From the NCBI RefSeq assembly GCF_017876535.1, contig NZ_JAGIOF010000001.1, positions 2,852,001 through 2,916,000 on the forward strand: 64,000 nt of DNA. Direction: 5' to 3'. A program made the position numbers and the translations under genes. This document shows positions 8,795 to 20,261 of this stretch, one piece after another. The notes under the pieces were generated by a model. It searched no databases, had not been told where the DNA came from, and worked only from the letters and a program-made list of their open reading frames with translations. Source of the DNA: Paeniglutamicibacter kerguelensis (lineage in GTDB: Bacteria; Actinomycetota; Actinomycetes; Actinomycetales; Micrococcaceae). Every line of letters begins with the position of its first letter. Position 1 is the first letter of the stretch.

Positions 8795-10345
8795 ATGGCG
8801 CGTGGTGACGGAAACCTAAATCATGATCTTTTGCCCGACGAGAAGGGCCCGCAGGATGAATGCGGTGTCTTCGGTGTTTGGGCTCCCGGCGAAGAAGTAG
8901 CGAAGCTGACCTATTACGGTCTCTATGCGCTGCAGCATCGCGGGCAGGAATCGGCCGGATTGGCCACGAGTGACGGACAGCGAATCAATGTCTACAAGGA
9001 CATGGGGCTTGTCTCGCAGGTGTTCGACGAGAACACGCTGAACTCGATGGCCGGCCACCTGGCCATCGGCCATTGCCGATACTCGACCACCGGCGCAAGC
9101 CACTGGGCCAACGCCCAGCCGACCCTTGGCCCCACCAATTCGGGCACCGTGGCACTGGCCCACAACGGCAACCTGACCAACTCCGCCGAACTCATGGACA
9201 TGGTCAACGCCCGTCTCGCCGAGTCCGGCGAAAAGGTCCGCGGCGAAATCGCCCAGGGCAACACGACCGACACCGCCCTGGTGACGGCGCTGCTTTCCGG
9301 CGGCGAAGGCCAGACCCTTGAAGAGACGGCACTTGACCTGTTGCCCAAGCTCCAGGGTGCCTTCTGCTTCGTCTTCATGAACGAAAACACCCTGTACGCG
9401 GCACGCGACACCTTCGGCGTGCGCCCGCTGGTGCTCGGCCGCCTGGACCGCGGATGGGTCGTGGCCTCCGAACAGGCCGCACTGGCCACCGTCGGTGCCA
9501 GCTTCATCCGCGAGATCGAGCCCGGCGAATTCATCGCCATCGACGAGGACGGCGTCCGCTCGCAGCGCTTCGGCGAGGCAACCCCTGCCGGCTGCGTCTT
9601 CGAGTACGTGTACCTGGCCCGCCCCGATGCTTCCATCAACGGCCGCTCGGTGTACGAATCCCGCGTGGAGATGGGCCGCCAGCTGGCCCGCGAAAACGCC
9701 GCCGAGGCGGACATCGTCATTCCGGTTCCGGAATCCGGCACACCGGCAGCCATCGGCTACGCCGAGGAATCGGGGATCCCCTTCGCCCACGGCTTCGTGA
9801 AGAACGCCTACGTGGGACGAACCTTCATCCAGCCGTCGCAGACGCTGCGCCAGCTCGGCATCAAGCTCAAGCTCAATGCCCTGGAGCCCGTCATCAAGGG
9901 CAAGCGCGTGGTGGTTGTCGATGACTCGATCGTGCGCGGCAACACCCAGCGCGCCGTGGTGCGCATGCTGCGCGAGGCCGGCGCCGCCGAGGTCCACGTG
10001 AAGATCTCCTCCCCTCCGGTCAAGTGGCCCTGCTTCTACGGCATCGACTTCGCCACCCGTGCGGAACTAATCGCCAACGGTGCGGCCGTCGAGGAAATCG
10101 GCAAGTCCATCGGCGCCGACTCCCTGGCCTACATTTCCGAGGACGGCATGATCGGTGCCACCAAGCAGCCGCGCGAGCGACTGTGCACCGCCTGCTTCAC
10201 CGGCGACTACCCGATCGCCCTGCCGGGCACCGAGCTTCGGGGCAAGAACTTGCTTGAACGTAGCAACCAGGCGGGATGTGAACCGGGCCCGGATGCGGAG
10301 TTCGAGTCCACGCTCACCGCCGAAGACAAAACACCGCGCAACTAA
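8795..10345 (+). CDS. purF: Amidophosphoribosyltransferase
   Basis: PurF transfers ammonia from glutamine to PRPP, the committed first step of purine synthesis. The 516-residue protein has a 22-residue propeptide ending in ...GPQDE before Cys23, the nucleophile of the N-terminal Ntn glutaminase domain (CGVFGVW). The PRPP-binding loop VVVVDDSIVRGNT lies near residue 370. It belongs to the Bacillus subtilis type: four cysteines are placed as [4Fe-4S] ligands (PAGCVFEY, WPCFYGIDF, and CTAC near the C-terminus). That implies propeptide cleavage and oxygen-sensitive cluster stability, as known for that type. purM follows after 18 bases on the same strand, so they form an operon. Confidence 0.97.
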   Translation: MARGDGNLNHDLLPDEKGPQDECGVFGVWAPGEEVAKLTYYGLYALQHRGQESAGLATSDGQRINVYKDMGLVSQVFDENTLNSMAGHLAIGHCRYSTTGASHWANAQPTLGPTNSGTVALAHNGNLTNSAELMDMVNARLAESGEKVRGEIAQGNTTDTALVTALLSGGEGQTLEETALDLLPKLQGAFCFVFMNENTLYAARDTFGVRPLVLGRLDRGWVVASEQAALATVGASFIREIEPGEFIAIDEDGVRSQRFGEATPAGCVFEYVYLARPDASINGRSVYESRVEMGRQLARENAAEADIVIPVPESGTPAAIGYAEESGIPFAHGFVKNAYVGRTFIQPSQTLRQLGIKLKLNALEPVIKGKRVVVVDDSIVRGNTQRAVVRMLREAGAAEVHVKISSPPVKWPCFYGIDFATRAELIANGAAVEEIGKSIGADSLAYISEDGMIGATKQPRERLCTACFTGDYPIALPGTELRGKNLLERSNQAGCEPGPDAEFESTLTAEDKTPRN

Positions 10346-10363
10346 GTAAAGGACACATCAGAG

Positions 10364-11506
10364 ATGACAAGCGCCACCCCTGAGAATTCCGGAATCACCT
10401 ACGCTTCGGCCGGTGTCGACGTCGAGGCCGGAGACCGTGCCGTCGAGTTGATGAAGGGTGCCATCAAGGCAACCCACAACGCCAATGTCATCGGCGGGGT
10501 CGGCGGATTCGCCGGCCTTTACGATGCCTCGAAGTTCCTGTCCTACAAGAAGCCGCTGCTGGCGACCTCCACCGACGGCGTCGGCACCAAAGTGGCCATC
10601 GCCCAGGCCATGGACATCCACCACACCATCGGCCACGACCTGGTCGGCATGGTCGTCGATGACATCGTTGTTGTCGGCGCCGAGCCGCTGTTCATGACCG
10701 ACTACATTGCCTGCGGCAAGGTTGTCCCGGAACGCATCGCCGACATCGTCCGCGGCATCGCCGAGGGCTGCCAGATCGCCGGCACCGCACTGGTCGGCGG
10801 CGAAACCGCCGAGCACCCGGGCCTGCTGGGCGAGCACGAATACGATGTCGCCGGTGCCGCAACCGGCATCGTCGAGGCCGACGGCCTGCTGGGCCCGGAC
10901 CGCGTCAAAGACGGCGACGTCATCATCGGCATGTCCGCCTCCGGCATCCACTCCAACGGCTACTCGCTGGTGCGCAGCGTTGTTGCACACGCCGGCTGGG
11001 CCCTTGACCGCCACGTTCCGGAATTCGGCCGCACCCTGGGCGAGGAACTGCTGGAACCGACCCGCATCTACACCATGGACTGCCTGGACCTGATCCGCGC
11101 GTTCAACGTCGACGGCGCAATCAACGTGCACGGCTTCAGCCACGTCACCGGCGGCGGCCTTGCGGCCAACCTGGCCCGCGTGCTGCCACAGGGCCTGATG
11201 GCCACCGTGGAGCGCAACAGCTGGGAACTGCCGGCGGTCTTCAAGGTCATCTCCGAGCTCGGTTCCGTGCCGCAGCCGGACCTGGAGCGCACGCTGAACC
11301 TGGGCGTGGGCATGGTTGCCATCGTTGATGCCTCCATCGCCGATGCCGCCCTGGCCCGTCTGAATGCCCGCGGCATGAACTCGTGGGTCATGGGCACCGT
11401 CGGTGCCGTCACCGAGGACGCCAAGACCGCGGGCCTGGATTACGTCCAGGGCGCCAAGGGCGTAGACGGCGGCGCCGTGCTGATGCGCGGCAACTTCGCC
11501 AGCTAA
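10364..11506 (+). CDS. purM: Phosphoribosylformylglycinamidine cyclo-ligase (AIR synthetase)
   Basis: PurM closes the imidazole ring of FGAM using ATP to give AIR, in the cytosol. The protein is 380 residues. Conserved segments include TYASAGVDVEAGDRAVE at the N-terminus, the LLATSTDGVGTK loop near residue 67, DDIVVVGAEPLFM near 100, VGGETAEHPG near 145 and HVTGGGLAANLARV near 262. It lies 18 bases after purF with an AAAGGA ribosome site, and a 48-bp perfect palindrome follows the stop as terminator. The N-terminal extension of about 10 residues relative to other PurM proteins is common in Actinobacteria. Confidence 0.97.
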   Translation: MTSATPENSGITYASAGVDVEAGDRAVELMKGAIKATHNANVIGGVGGFAGLYDASKFLSYKKPLLATSTDGVGTKVAIAQAMDIHHTIGHDLVGMVVDDIVVVGAEPLFMTDYIACGKVVPERIADIVRGIAEGCQIAGTALVGGETAEHPGLLGEHEYDVAGAATGIVEADGLLGPDRVKDGDVIIGMSASGIHSNGYSLVRSVVAHAGWALDRHVPEFGRTLGEELLEPTRIYTMDCLDLIRAFNVDGAINVHGFSHVTGGGLAANLARVLPQGLMATVERNSWELPAVFKVISELGSVPQPDLERTLNLGVGMVAIVDASIADAALARLNARGMNSWVMGTVGAVTEDAKTAGLDYVQGAKGVDGGAVLMRGNFAS

Positions 11507-11518
11507 CTACCGCAAGCT

Positions 11519-11566
11519 TTAAGCAGTGAAGGACCGTACCCATGGGTACGGTCCTTCACTGCTTAA
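11519..11566. terminator. Perfect 48-bp palindrome, terminator after purM
   Basis: The whole 48 bases read identically on both strands: 22-base arms beginning TTAAGCAGTGAAGG around a central CATG, with no mismatch. It lies 13 bases after the purM stop and faces the end of the sirtuin gene, so it can act in both directions. The minus-strand product ends in TTAA rather than a long U-run. Confidence 0.8.
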
Positions 11567-11651
11567 GGCCTCGGGTTTGCGACGCCCGTTTCGAAGATGC
11601 GTCTCCCCGCCGCGACGACCTGCCCCTCGGGGGGGCGGAAAGCGGAACGAC

Positions 11652-12620
11652 CTACATCGGCAGGCGGCGTTGCTCCGTGGACGGATCGGCCCGGGCGGGT
11701 ACCTCGAGCAGGTCCAGTGCCTCGGCGATGTTGGTGCGCCACCTGAAGTCGGCCTTGGCGTCCCCGCGCGTGGGACCGCCGTTGATCAGCCCAACGCGCT
11801 TGCCCGCGGCGCGGGCGTCGAGCAGCAGCTTGTAGCCGCTCATGACGGCCAACGAGGAACCGATGACCAGCAGCGCGCTGGAACCCGTCTCGAGCTCCTT
11901 GAGCCGCGCCTTGCGTTCGGGTGGCACGTTTTCGCCGAAATAGACGACATTGGGCTTCAACGCCTCGGATCCGCACACCAGGCAGCCCACCATCGTGAAT
12001 TCATCGACGTGCTTCTGGTCCAGGCTCACGTCCCCGTCCGGGTTCACCAGGCTGGGGTCCAGCTCGATGCGTTCGAGGTAGCCGGGGTTTGCCTCGTGCA
12101 GGCGCACGTCCAGCGAGCGGCGGTTTTCGAGGGTCCCGCATTTCAGGCAGGTAATCTGTTCAAGGTCGCCATGCAGGGCAATCACGTTTCGCGAGCCGGC
12201 CGCAACATGCAGCCCGTCGACATTTTGCGTGACGATGCCGCTGATTTTTTCCGTAGATTCCCATGCAGCCAGGCGATGGTGGATCGGGTTGGGAGAGGCC
12301 TTGTCCATGTGCCGCCAGCCCACGAAACTGCGCGCCCAATAGCGGTGTCGTGCCGCCGGTTCATGCAGGAATTCCTGGTATGTCATGGGCCGGTGCCTAA
12401 GCAGGGATCCGTGGGGGCCGCGATAGTCGGGGATTCCGGAATCTGTGGAGACGCCGGCACCGGTGAGCACCAGCACCGAGCCTCTTGCCAGCATTTCGCG
12501 GATGCCGTTGCTGGCCACCTCGGGGTCCTGGAGCGGGGCGTTCTCCCCCACCACACGCTCGATGGAACGGATGGCGGCCCGGCGCGCCATTTCGATGCCG
12601 AGCTGGCCTTCGTGAAGCAT
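11652..12620 (-). CDS. NAD-dependent protein deacylase (sirtuin, Sir2 family)
   Basis: Removes acyl groups from protein lysines using NAD+, yielding nicotinamide and O-acyl-ADP-ribose. The 322-residue sequence has GAGVSTDSGIPDYRG (54-68) for NAD binding, TQNVDGLH (131-138), the catalytic His150 in ALHGD, and four zinc-ligand cysteines in two pairs (C158/C161 in CLKC, and CLVC further on). It also has a GSS motif (VIGSSLAV) near residue 258. An N-terminal extension of about 45 residues precedes the core. The ATG at 12620 has a good ribosome site (AGGGAGG). Substrates are unknown; acetyl-CoA synthetase is a common target in bacteria. Confidence 0.94.
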   Translation of the reverse strand: MLHEGQLGIEMARRAAIRSIERVVGENAPLQDPEVASNGIREMLARGSVLVLTGAGVSTDSGIPDYRGPHGSLLRHRPMTYQEFLHEPAARHRYWARSFVGWRHMDKASPNPIHHRLAAWESTEKISGIVTQNVDGLHVAAGSRNVIALHGDLEQITCLKCGTLENRRSLDVRLHEANPGYLERIELDPSLVNPDGDVSLDQKHVDEFTMVGCLVCGSEALKPNVVYFGENVPPERKARLKELETGSSALLVIGSSLAVMSGYKLLLDARAAGKRVGLINGGPTRGDAKADFRWRTNIAEALDLLEVPARADPSTEQRRLPM

Positions 12621-12647
12621 TTCTATTCCCTCCCTGCGGGCACGACA

Positions 12648-12693
12648 AAGACCGCGGTCACCAACACAGGTTCTGTGTGGTGGCCACGGTCTT
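12648..12693 (-). terminator. Terminator downstream of the DUF3073 gene
   Basis: An imperfect hairpin with outer stem AAGACCG/CGGTCTT and inner stem ACACA/TGTGT, located after the minus-strand DUF3073 gene and before the sirtuin start. Confidence 0.6.
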
Positions 12694-12759
12694 CATGCTC
12701 ACGTACTGGAAAAACCACGACCGCTGATGCATCAGGGGTCACTTCAGGGAGTCGGCACA

Positions 12760-12987
12760 TCAGCTGATGCGCCGTTGGTCGTCCTCATCGTCGTCGTCTG
12801 CGTACTTATCTTCGTAGTCCGAATAATCGGGCTCGTAAGGTACTTCGACAGGGCTTGGTGTCGCGGTGCTATGACCGCGCGTGTTCCCAAGCTCGCGTTC
12901 CAAGGCTGACAAATCAGTGGCCGGGGAGAAATACTTAATATCCCTGGCCTGTCGTGTCGCTTTTGCCTTCTGACGGCCGCGCCCCAT
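12760..12987 (-). CDS. DUF3073 family protein
   Basis: A 75-residue, highly charged protein. The N-terminus MGRGRQKAKATRQARDIKYF followed by SPATDLSALERELG is the hallmark of the actinobacterial DUF3073 family. The C-terminal third is acidic (a YEDKYADDDDEDD-like run). It has no predicted membrane segment. Function is unknown; the basic N-terminus and acidic tail suggest binding to nucleic acid or protein, but that is inference. A GGGGG ribosome site precedes the ATG. It is transcribed divergently from the septum-formation-like gene and ends at its own terminator. Confidence 0.85.
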   Translation of the reverse strand: MGRGRQKAKATRQARDIKYFSPATDLSALERELGNTRGHSTATPSPVEVPYEPDYSDYEDKYADDDDEDDQRRIS

Positions 12988-13142
12988 GGCGTGACCCCCT
13001 TTTTTCAGTAGATCTGGAGGTGGTCCTGCCGTTTTAGGCGGAGGCCCCAGAATATGTGACTAATTCTTTCGTGTTTCAAGGTTAACATGATTCGGCGACT
13101 AGTGCCTGCCCGCAACCCCGGTTCTGCCGGTAGAGTATTATT

Positions 13143-13778
13143 TTGTCCACCAAGTCGACTGCTACCGTCAAGGGAGCTTGCTTGTCCGTCCCGCCTCCCT
13201 TCGAGGGAAAAGCCGCGTTGCCGGCGCGCAGAGCCAGACCGCAAAAACGCTTGTGGTGGCGCTCGCCTTCGTTGTGGGCTGTGGTCGGAACGCTCGGCAT
13301 CCTGCTGGTTGCTCTCTATGGCGCGGTAAAAATTCTCGGCAATGACCCCTCCAGCGGCCCCGCTGCCACAGTGACGAGAAACCCATCTCCGGGCCTCGAC
13401 GGCATCATCGCCCTTCAGGTTCCCCCGGAGCAGCTGGCCGTGGGCGACTGCCTCCAAGGATTCAAGAGCGCCCTCGAACCCGTCACGATTGTTACGTGCC
13501 CGACAGCGCACAATGCCCAGATGATTGGTTCGTTCGAAATCACCGAGGATGTTTTCCCCGGCACCGAGCAGATGCAGAGCCGCTCGGAGAGCCTGTGCAA
13601 ATCCGTCACCCTCGATCCGGGAAGCTCGATAGATTCAACCTGGTCCTACCACTTCTCGCGCCCTTCGGCCGGAACCTGGAAAACGGGAGACCGCAAGGTG
13701 GCATGCTTCCTCGCCCTGAACGAGGGCACCGTACAGGAATCCCTGTTGCCCGACGATGCGGCTGGCATCAGCTCCTAG
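13143..13778 (+). CDS. Septum-formation-family-like membrane-anchored protein
   Basis: A 211-residue protein with one membrane segment (about residues 46-66) after a basic cytoplasmic N-terminus, and an extracellular domain with spaced cysteines in the contexts VGDCLQ, VTCPTAHNAQ, SLCKS and VACFL. This spacing resembles the actinobacterial septum formation domain (PF13845), whose molecular role is not well defined. Two TTG starts are possible. The first is at 13143. The second, at 13182, has an AGGGAG ribosome site 6 bases upstream and would give 198 residues; the second may well be correct. A strong terminator follows. The family call is from motif spacing only. Confidence 0.72.
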   Translation: MSTKSTATVKGACLSVPPPFEGKAALPARRARPQKRLWWRSPSLWAVVGTLGILLVALYGAVKILGNDPSSGPAATVTRNPSPGLDGIIALQVPPEQLAVGDCLQGFKSALEPVTIVTCPTAHNAQMIGSFEITEDVFPGTEQMQSRSESLCKSVTLDPGSSIDSTWSYHFSRPSAGTWKTGDRKVACFLALNEGTVQESLLPDDAAGISS

Positions 13779-13828
13779 GAACCATCCCGCAGGACCGTGT
13801 TCCGACACCCTGGACGGGTACGTGAAAG

Positions 13829-13871
13829 CGCCGGGATCCGATCGGGGAAACCCCCGTCGAAGCCCGGCGCC
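13829..13871. terminator. Bidirectional terminator before the clpB 3' end
   Basis: A stem GCGCCGGG/CCCGGCGC with an inner GGGG/CCCC pairing, located between the converging septum-formation-like gene and clpB. Confidence 0.75.
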
Positions 13872-13893
13872 AACTTGTCACGGCCCGTGTTCG

Positions 13894-16488
<2,595 letters not shown>

Positions 16489-16521
16489 GCTATTCCTTCC
16501 GTTGTTAGCGATTCACTCAAA

Positions 16522-16542
16522 CTTGAGTCTACCTAACTCAAC
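16522..16542 (-). promoter_or_regulatory. HAIR element (HspR operator) upstream of clpB
   Basis: CTTGAGT, 7 bases, ACTCAAC. This matches the HspR-associated inverted repeat CTTGAGT-N7-ACTCAAG in 13 of 14 defined positions. An extra ACTCAA half-site abuts it on the left. The regulator hspR is at 21274-21705. Confidence 0.88.
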
Positions 16543-16601
16543 TTTGGTTTGCATGAACCTATTCCCGGCATCTCGGATTTTTCGGCAGCCTCCGCCCCGT
16601 A

Positions 16602-17069
16602 TTAGGAAACGGCCGCACGCTCGAGTGCCGCGATATCGAATTTCCGCATCGGCATGAATGCCTCCATAACCTTGCGCGCCACCTCGGGATCGCCCTGGCC
16701 GAGCAGCTCCGGCAGCCTCGTCGGAACCACCTGCCAGGAGACCCCGAAACGATCCTTGAGCCAGCCGCACTGGCTTTCCTCGCCGCCCGCAGTCAATGCG
16801 TCCCAGTAGTAGTCGACCTCGGCCTGGTCCTGGCACATGATCTGGAAGGAGACAGCCTCGTTGAACGAAAACATGGGTCCCCCGTTCAGCGCCACGAACG
16901 GGCTGCCGTTGAGGCTGAAGTCGACGGTCAGTGGCACGGTTGCGGGTTGCCCGTTTTCATCGAGAACCACTTGGGTGCCAATCTCCGAATTCGGGAAGAT
17001 CGAGGTGTAGAACCGGGCGGCGTCCAAACCCTGCTGGTCGAACCACAGGCAGGTAACGATGTTTTTCAT
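16602..17069 (-). CDS. VOC-family (PhnB/glyoxalase-like) protein
   Basis: A 155-residue protein with two beta-alpha-beta-beta-beta modules of the vicinal oxygen chelate fold, similar to the PhnB/3-demethylubiquinone methyltransferase-like group (PF06983). Recognisable features are TCLWFDQQGLDAARFY at the start, FSLNGSPFVALNGGP in the middle, and WYD/GWLKDRFGVSWQVVP toward the end. The biochemical function of most members is unknown, and the name 3-demethylubiquinone methyltransferase would be misleading here. The frame opens further upstream, but the ATG at 17069 has a GGGGGATC ribosome site and gives the normal family N-terminus. Confidence 0.83.
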   Translation of the reverse strand: MKNIVTCLWFDQQGLDAARFYTSIFPNSEIGTQVVLDENGQPATVPLTVDFSLNGSPFVALNGGPMFSFNEAVSFQIMCQDQAEVDYYWDALTAGGEESQCGWLKDRFGVSWQVVPTRLPELLGQGDPEVARKVMEAFMPMRKFDIAALERAAVS

Positions 17070-17277
17070 GGGTGATCCCCCTTGGGGCTCTGATTGGGTG
17101 TTCGGCACATCCACAGACTATGAACCCCCCGAACGACTTTCAAGGGCGGAACGCACACAGCACGCGGACAAGCGCCGCTCACGCAGAGCATCGCACCACG
17201 CAAAAATATCGCCCCGGGCCATGGCTGCCGGAAGCGGTAATTCGGGGTGCGGGGTCGGGCCTCGGTAGCGCCGGGGC

Positions 17278-17685
17278 TTAGCGGCCCCCTGGAATGTAGT
17301 GGCTGGAGGGAACGATTTCCTTGCCCAGCGGCATCAGGGAAATCGGGATCATCTTGAGGTTTGCTATGCCCAGCGGGATGCCGATGATGCTGATAAACAT
17401 GGGGATGGCCGTCAGTACGTGGCCGATGGCGATCCAGATGCCTGCCACCAGAATCCAGATGACATTTCCAATGGTCGACATTGCGCCCACTTGCCCGCGG
17501 TCGACAACCGTGCGTCCGAACGGCCACAGGGCGTATAGCGCAATGCGGAAGGACGCAATGCCAAAGGGAATCGTCACGATGAGCAGGCAACAGATGACGC
17601 CGGCCAAGGCGTATCCGGCCGCCAGCCATATGCCTCCGAAAACCAGCCAAATGACATTTAGGACAGTCGAAAGTAGGTTGCGCAT
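17278..17685 (-). CDS. YccF-domain inner membrane protein
   Basis: A 135-residue membrane protein with two repeated YccF modules. Each has a hydrophobic helix followed by a glycine-rich turn: NVIWLVFGGIWLA near residue 8 and NVIWILVAGIWIA near 75. The motif PFGIASFRIALYALWPFGR is characteristic of the first module. Four membrane segments are likely. The family is widespread in bacteria and has no established function. The ATG at 17685 is preferred over an upstream in-frame ATG because the family begins with MRN...LNVIW. Confidence 0.85.
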   Translation of the reverse strand: MRNLLSTVLNVIWLVFGGIWLAAGYALAGVICCLLIVTIPFGIASFRIALYALWPFGRTVVDRGQVGAMSTIGNVIWILVAGIWIAIGHVLTAIPMFISIIGIPLGIANLKMIPISLMPLGKEIVPSSHYIPGGR

Positions 17686-17830
17686 ATTCCTAGCATCGCC
17701 CACTCGGGGAACTTCTGCCATGGGGTATGTCCCTGATTTTTCCCCGAAGGCCCGGTAACACTTTCTAACAATTTGCGCCGCTTTCCTCTCTCAATTCGAT
17801 TAGTTCGGCCTAAAACGGCAAGCTTGATGA

Positions 17831-19372
17831 ATGCGGTACGCCTTCGGTCAAAAATCATCCAAGTTCCTTGCAGGACTCCTCACACTCACACTTCTCACCG
17901 GATGCGCACCGCTACCAGGCTCTCCGGCAACGCCCACAGAAGCTTCCCCCACGTCAGCCCGGGATTCTTCGCAAACCGGCGCTTCCCAGGCCGATTCCTT
18001 GCCGTTGCTCCTGGTCCCCGACCTCAACACCGTCGAGCAATCCGACGAACACCGCCACATCTTCAGCCGGCACTTCGAGGTGCCTTCGGTTCCCTCGGTC
18101 GGCGAAGCGCAACGCGGCCTCGTCGAGTCGCACCTGGATGAGTTCAACCGGAACAACATCCCCGATGTCTACGCCGGATCCGCGGCAACCGGGGAACTCA
18201 ACCTGCGCAGCTACCTCACCGCGGTTTCGCAGCACGTTATCGGCATCAGGACCGCCGTCTACGAGTTCGCCGGAGCCTCGGGCGGCAGCAGCTTCGTGAC
18301 CCAGTGGTTCGACACGCGCACACCCGGTCTGCTGGACAGCCGCGACCTGTTCGACAGCGACGACGATTGGGCGGAATTCCGCGAGTTCGTGGCCCAGTCC
18401 GCGACGTCAGATCCCGAGGTCGTCCCGGAGAGCGTGACCCAGCTGGAAGATTCGTGGCTGGATTCGGTCAACTTTGACGCGCAGGGCAACGCCACCATCG
18501 AATTCGATGACTACACGATTGCCCCTGGCTCGGCCGGCTCCATTGTCGTCACGGTTCCGGCAGCAAACATCGTTCCGTTGCTCTCGCCCTTTGGCCAGAT
18601 GGCACGAACCGCGGCCATGAACCCCGTGCCGAGGATTTCGGCGGGCCTCTGGGGCTCCGCAAGGCCCGGGGAGCCGACCCAGACAACCCAGGTTCCGGGC
18701 ACCGAACAGCGCCGCGAGCCGCGAAACATCGACTGCAGCAAAACCAAGTGCGTGGCACTGACCTTCGATGACGGCCCCGGCCCCAAGACCGGCAAGTTGC
18801 TTGACGAGCTCAAGAAGAAAAACGCCGCAGCAACCTTTTTTGTCGTCGGACCCAACGCCAAGACCCGTCCCGAACTCATCGAGCGCATGATCGCCGAGGG
18901 CCATGAGGTGGGCAACCACACCTGGAGCCACCGTTCGCTGCCGGCCTTGTCCCCGGCCCAGGTTCGAAGTGAGATTGACCGCACCAACGAGGCGATCTCC
19001 GCGGCAATCGACCAGCCCGCCACGCTCCTGCGTCCCCCCTACGGTGCGCGCAACCCAACGATCGACCGGCTGGCGCAGGCACCGGTGATCCTGTGGGACG
19101 TCGACACCCTGGATTGGAAGCACAAGAACACCGGGAAGGTTGTCGACGCCGCGGTTTCGCAGACCAAACCGGGTTCCATCGTCCTCATGCACGACATCCA
19201 CGGCAGCACCGTGGCGGCAGTGCCGGAGATCCTTTCGCGGCTCAAGGCCAAGGGCTACACCTTTGTCACCGTCACCGAGTTGCTGGGCAAGGACAAGTTG
19301 AATTCGGGGGAAGCCTATTCCCGCACCCCGCTGCCGACCGCCGGCCGTTCGGGGACGGACGAGAAAAAGTAG
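17831..19372 (+). CDS. Lipoprotein polysaccharide deacetylase with RsiV-like N-terminal region
   Basis: A secreted lipoprotein of 513 residues: signal peptide with lipobox LTGC (Cys25), then a Ser/Thr/Pro linker. Residues of about 75-255 look like the DUF3298/RsiV-type domain that often precedes deacetylase domains. The C-terminal NodB domain (about 300-490) has all five motifs: TFDDGPG, HTWSH with both metal His residues, RPPYGARN, DVDTLDW and LMHDIH. It therefore probably removes acetyl groups from cell-wall polysaccharide or peptidoglycan on the outer face of the membrane, using a divalent metal. trmB starts 26 bases downstream, but with its own candidate promoter. Confidence 0.9.
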   Translation: MRYAFGQKSSKFLAGLLTLTLLTGCAPLPGSPATPTEASPTSARDSSQTGASQADSLPLLLVPDLNTVEQSDEHRHIFSRHFEVPSVPSVGEAQRGLVESHLDEFNRNNIPDVYAGSAATGELNLRSYLTAVSQHVIGIRTAVYEFAGASGGSSFVTQWFDTRTPGLLDSRDLFDSDDDWAEFREFVAQSATSDPEVVPESVTQLEDSWLDSVNFDAQGNATIEFDDYTIAPGSAGSIVVTVPAANIVPLLSPFGQMARTAAMNPVPRISAGLWGSARPGEPTQTTQVPGTEQRREPRNIDCSKTKCVALTFDDGPGPKTGKLLDELKKKNAAATFFVVGPNAKTRPELIERMIAEGHEVGNHTWSHRSLPALSPAQVRSEIDRTNEAISAAIDQPATLLRPPYGARNPTIDRLAQAPVILWDVDTLDWKHKNTGKVVDAAVSQTKPGSIVLMHDIHGSTVAAVPEILSRLKAKGYTFVTVTELLGKDKLNSGEAYSRTPLPTAGRSGTDEKK

Positions 19373-19385
19373 TCGGCGAGTTCGC

Positions 19386-19391
19386 TAACCT
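19386..19391 (+). promoter_or_regulatory. Candidate -10 box for trmB
   Basis: TAACCT lies 7 bases before the trmB ATG, compatible with a leaderless start. No ribosome site is visible in the gap. Confidence 0.35.
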
Positions 19392-19398
19392 TAAGTAC

Positions 19399-20253
19399 AT
19401 GAGCATTCCCACAGATCGCAAGATGCCGTCCACCGGCCGCGCAGTTGAAGACCTCAGCTTCTACCAAGCCGAACCGGTATCCTTCGTCCGCCGTGGCAGC
19501 CGCCTCCATGGCCGCCGTGCGGATGCCTGGGAGCGCATCGCGGACAAGTACGTCATCGAGCCTGAGCGCGAACGTACCGACACCTCGGTGGCCGAGGGCT
19601 TCGTCCTGGATCCGGAGGCCGTCTACGGCCGCAAGGCCCCGCTGATCGTTGAAATCGGTTCCGGCCTCGGCGAAGCCATGGCCCACGCCGCTGACGAGAA
19701 CCGCGACAAGGACTTCCTGGCCGTGGAGGTCTACCGCCCGGGACTTGCGGCCCTGATGGTTCGCGTGGAAAACCGCGAGCTCACCAACGTGCGCGCTGTC
19801 CAGGCCAACGCCCCGGAAGCCCTGGACATCATGCTTCCCGAGGCTTCCGCCCATGAAGTCTGGATCTTCTTCTCCGACCCGTGGCACAAGATCCGCCACC
19901 ACAAGCGCCGCCTGATCAAGGAATCGTTCCTTCCCAAGATCGAGCGCGTTTTGGTTCCCGGCGGCGTCGTCCGGCTTGCCACCGACTGGTCGAACTATGC
20001 GGAACAGATGCGCGAAATCTTCGACGCATCCGGAAGCTTCGAGAACCTGCACCCCGGCAATCTGGCCGGCGAGGACAGCAACCTGACGAAGGTCCGCCGA
20101 CTCGGTCTCGAGGGTGAGGACCAAGATGCGGCATTCACCGACGAGCTTGGCGGCTGGGCCCCGCGCTTCGAGGGCCGCACGCTCACCAGCTTCGAAGGCA
20201 AGGCACTGAAGGCGGGCCGGTTGATCTTCGACCTGACCTACCGCAAGAACTAG
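19399..20253 (+). CDS. trmB: tRNA (guanine-N7)-methyltransferase
   Basis: TrmB methylates G46 in the variable loop of tRNAs using SAM. The protein is 284 residues. It has an N-terminal basic stretch of about 70 residues, the SAM-binding motif VEIGSGLGEAM near residue 86, LAVEVYRPGLA, the family hallmark FSDPWHKIRHHKRRLI near 158-173, and TDWSNYAEQM near 193. The long N-terminal extension with FVRRGSRLHGRRADAW is typical of actinobacterial TrmB. The frame is open far upstream, but the family start and the -10-like box support the ATG at 19399. A strong terminator follows. Confidence 0.96.
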   Translation: MSIPTDRKMPSTGRAVEDLSFYQAEPVSFVRRGSRLHGRRADAWERIADKYVIEPERERTDTSVAEGFVLDPEAVYGRKAPLIVEIGSGLGEAMAHAADENRDKDFLAVEVYRPGLAALMVRVENRELTNVRAVQANAPEALDIMLPEASAHEVWIFFSDPWHKIRHHKRRLIKESFLPKIERVLVPGGVVRLATDWSNYAEQMREIFDASGSFENLHPGNLAGEDSNLTKVRRLGLEGEDQDAAFTDELGGWAPRFEGRTLTSFEGKALKAGRLIFDLTYRKN

Positions 20254-20261
20254 GCAAGCAT

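Noticed and set aside
16602..17069. Naming the VOC protein a 3-demethylubiquinone methyltransferase
   Set aside because: It is a glyoxalase-fold protein with no SAM-binding motif, and the old annotation name is misleading.
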